Origin: Lachnospiraceae bacterium P6A3
GTDB lineage: Bacteria > Bacillota > Clostridia > Lachnospirales > Lachnospiraceae
NCBI GenBank assembly: GCA_000702085.1
Contig: JNKP01000001.1
Location: 1-64,000, forward strand
Direction of reading: 5' to 3'
Length of the DNA: 64,000 nt
Shown here: positions 63,320 through 64,000 of the stretch, one piece after another
How the letters are laid out: the number at the start of each line of letters is the position of its first letter
How positions within the stretch are numbered: the first letter of the stretch is position 1
Notes under the pieces: generated by a model
Seen by the model: only the letters and a program-made list of their open reading frames with translations
Database searches by the model: none
What the model was told of the DNA's origin: nothing
Translations under genes and position numbers: made by a program

Positions 63320-64000
63320 CTAGATAAATAAACATGCATCGCCGAAACTAAAGAATCTGTATCTTTCACGTACCGCTTCTTCATATGCGGCAAGAACTTT
63401 CTCCCTGCCCGCAAATGCGGAAACGAGCATTACAAGTGTTGATTCGGGAAGGTGAAAATTGGTGATCAGTCCTTCCATTATCTTAAACTCATATCCCGGA
63501 TAAATAAATATATCCGTGTCCCCGGATCCGGGTTTTACTTCAAAGCCTGTACCGTCAGCCTTCCTGACTGCGCTGCTTTCAACTGTTCTGCAGCTTGTGG
63601 TACCTACACATATAATCCTGCCGCCCGCAGCTTTTGTATCATTGATGATCTTAGCCGTCTCAGGTGTTACCTCATAGCTTTCCGTATGCATCTTGTGATC
63701 CGTGATCACATCTTCTTTAACGGGTCTGAAGGTCCCAAGCCCTACATGAAGAGTAACATAGGCCAGCTTAACTCCTTTTGCTTCAAGTTCTTTCAGAAGT
63801 TCCGGAGTAAAATGAAGTCCTGCGGTGGGAGCAGCAGCCGATCCGTCAAATTTGGCATAAACCGTATTGTATCTGGTCGGATCGGTCAGCTTATGTGTAA
63901 TGTACGGAGGAAGAGGCATCTCTCCGAGCTTGTCGAGAACCTCTTCGAATATTCCGTCAAATTCAAATCTAACTATCCTGTTTCCGCCCTCGATTACTTC
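63320..64000 (-). CDS. queA: QueA, tRNA preQ1 ribosyltransferase-isomerase (partial)
   Basis: The gene runs off the right edge; 227 C-terminal codons are present and the frame is open to the last base. QueA transfers the ribosyl part of AdoMet to preQ1 in tRNA to give epoxyqueuosine. Family blocks seen are [37 protein letters not shown] and TNFHLPEST. It starts the run queA-PilZ-VanZ-tyrA on the minus strand. Confidence 0.95.
   Translation of the reverse strand, partial: EVIEGGNRIVRFEFDGIFEEVLDKLGEMPLPPYITHKLTDPTRYNTVYAKFDGSAAAPTAGLHFTPELLKELEAKGVKLAYVTLHVGLGTFRPVKEDVITDHKMHTESYEVTPETAKIINDTKAAGGRIICVGTTSCRTVESSAVRKADGTGFEVKPGSGDTDIFIYPGYEFKIMEGLITNFHLPESTLVMLVSAFAGREKVLAAYEEAVRERYRFFSFGDACLFI

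Overview
The window looks like the chromosome of an anaerobic Gram-positive Clostridia member, most likely family Lachnospiraceae (Butyrivibrio/Roseburia-like). This is inferred from the combination of BspA-type leucine-rich-repeat surface proteins, a class B sortase, YfhO-family membrane proteins, a glycyl radical enzyme, AT-rich sequence and AGGAGG-type ribosome sites. I cannot name a species. Almost everything is transcribed leftward (minus strand); only a three-gene block at 39.9-44.5 kb runs rightward. No intergenic stretch exceeds 300 bases. I saw no tRNA gene, CRISPR array or intact insertion sequence.

Layout, left to right. 1-170: an rRNA-like promoter and leader reading off the left edge. 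0.2-2.3 kb: an orphan solute-binding lipoprotein. 2.3-13.1 kb: a type IV pilus/pseudopilus operon, read from pilC through the major pilin, prepilin peptidase, a fused PilM-PilN, PilO, and four minor pseudopilins, one of them about 800 residues long. 13.3-37.9 kb: a large surface-glycan island. It holds a GT-C transferase, a CDP-3,6-dideoxyhexose module (RfbF, RfbG, RfbH, an SDR enzyme) joined to a thiamine-diphosphate enzyme and an HMGL-like aldolase, a TagD-like cytidylyltransferase, an ornithine-cyclodeaminase-family enzyme, LicD, a flippase, a glycyl radical enzyme with its activase, GT2 transferases, an acyltransferase and two YfhO proteins. 38.0-39.7 kb: the pilus extension ATPase PilB, so the glycan island sits between pilB and pilC.

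39.9-44.5 kb, plus strand: a protein with SHOCT-like repeats, a Hanks-type Ser/Thr kinase fused to a DUF6273-like domain, and a PPP-family phosphatase, probably one signalling operon. 44.5-58.1 kb, minus strand: leuS followed by a class B sortase, two BspA-like surface proteins and a third YfhO protein. 58.3-64.0 kb: an unusual EF-G paralogue, a small lipoprotein, tyrA, a VanZ-like protein, a PilZ protein and the 3' part of queA. A strong REP-like palindrome lies between the EF-G paralogue and leuS.

How the genes may work together: the window is mainly a cell-surface programme of pilus, exported glycan and sortase-linked repeat proteins, with possible cyclic-di-GMP input (PilZ, MshEN domain of PilB) and phosphorylation input (kinase/phosphatase). 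The most novel part is the glycan island. It appears able to make a branched CDP-dideoxy sugar, and it contains a cofactor-demanding glycyl radical enzyme where one is not normally expected.
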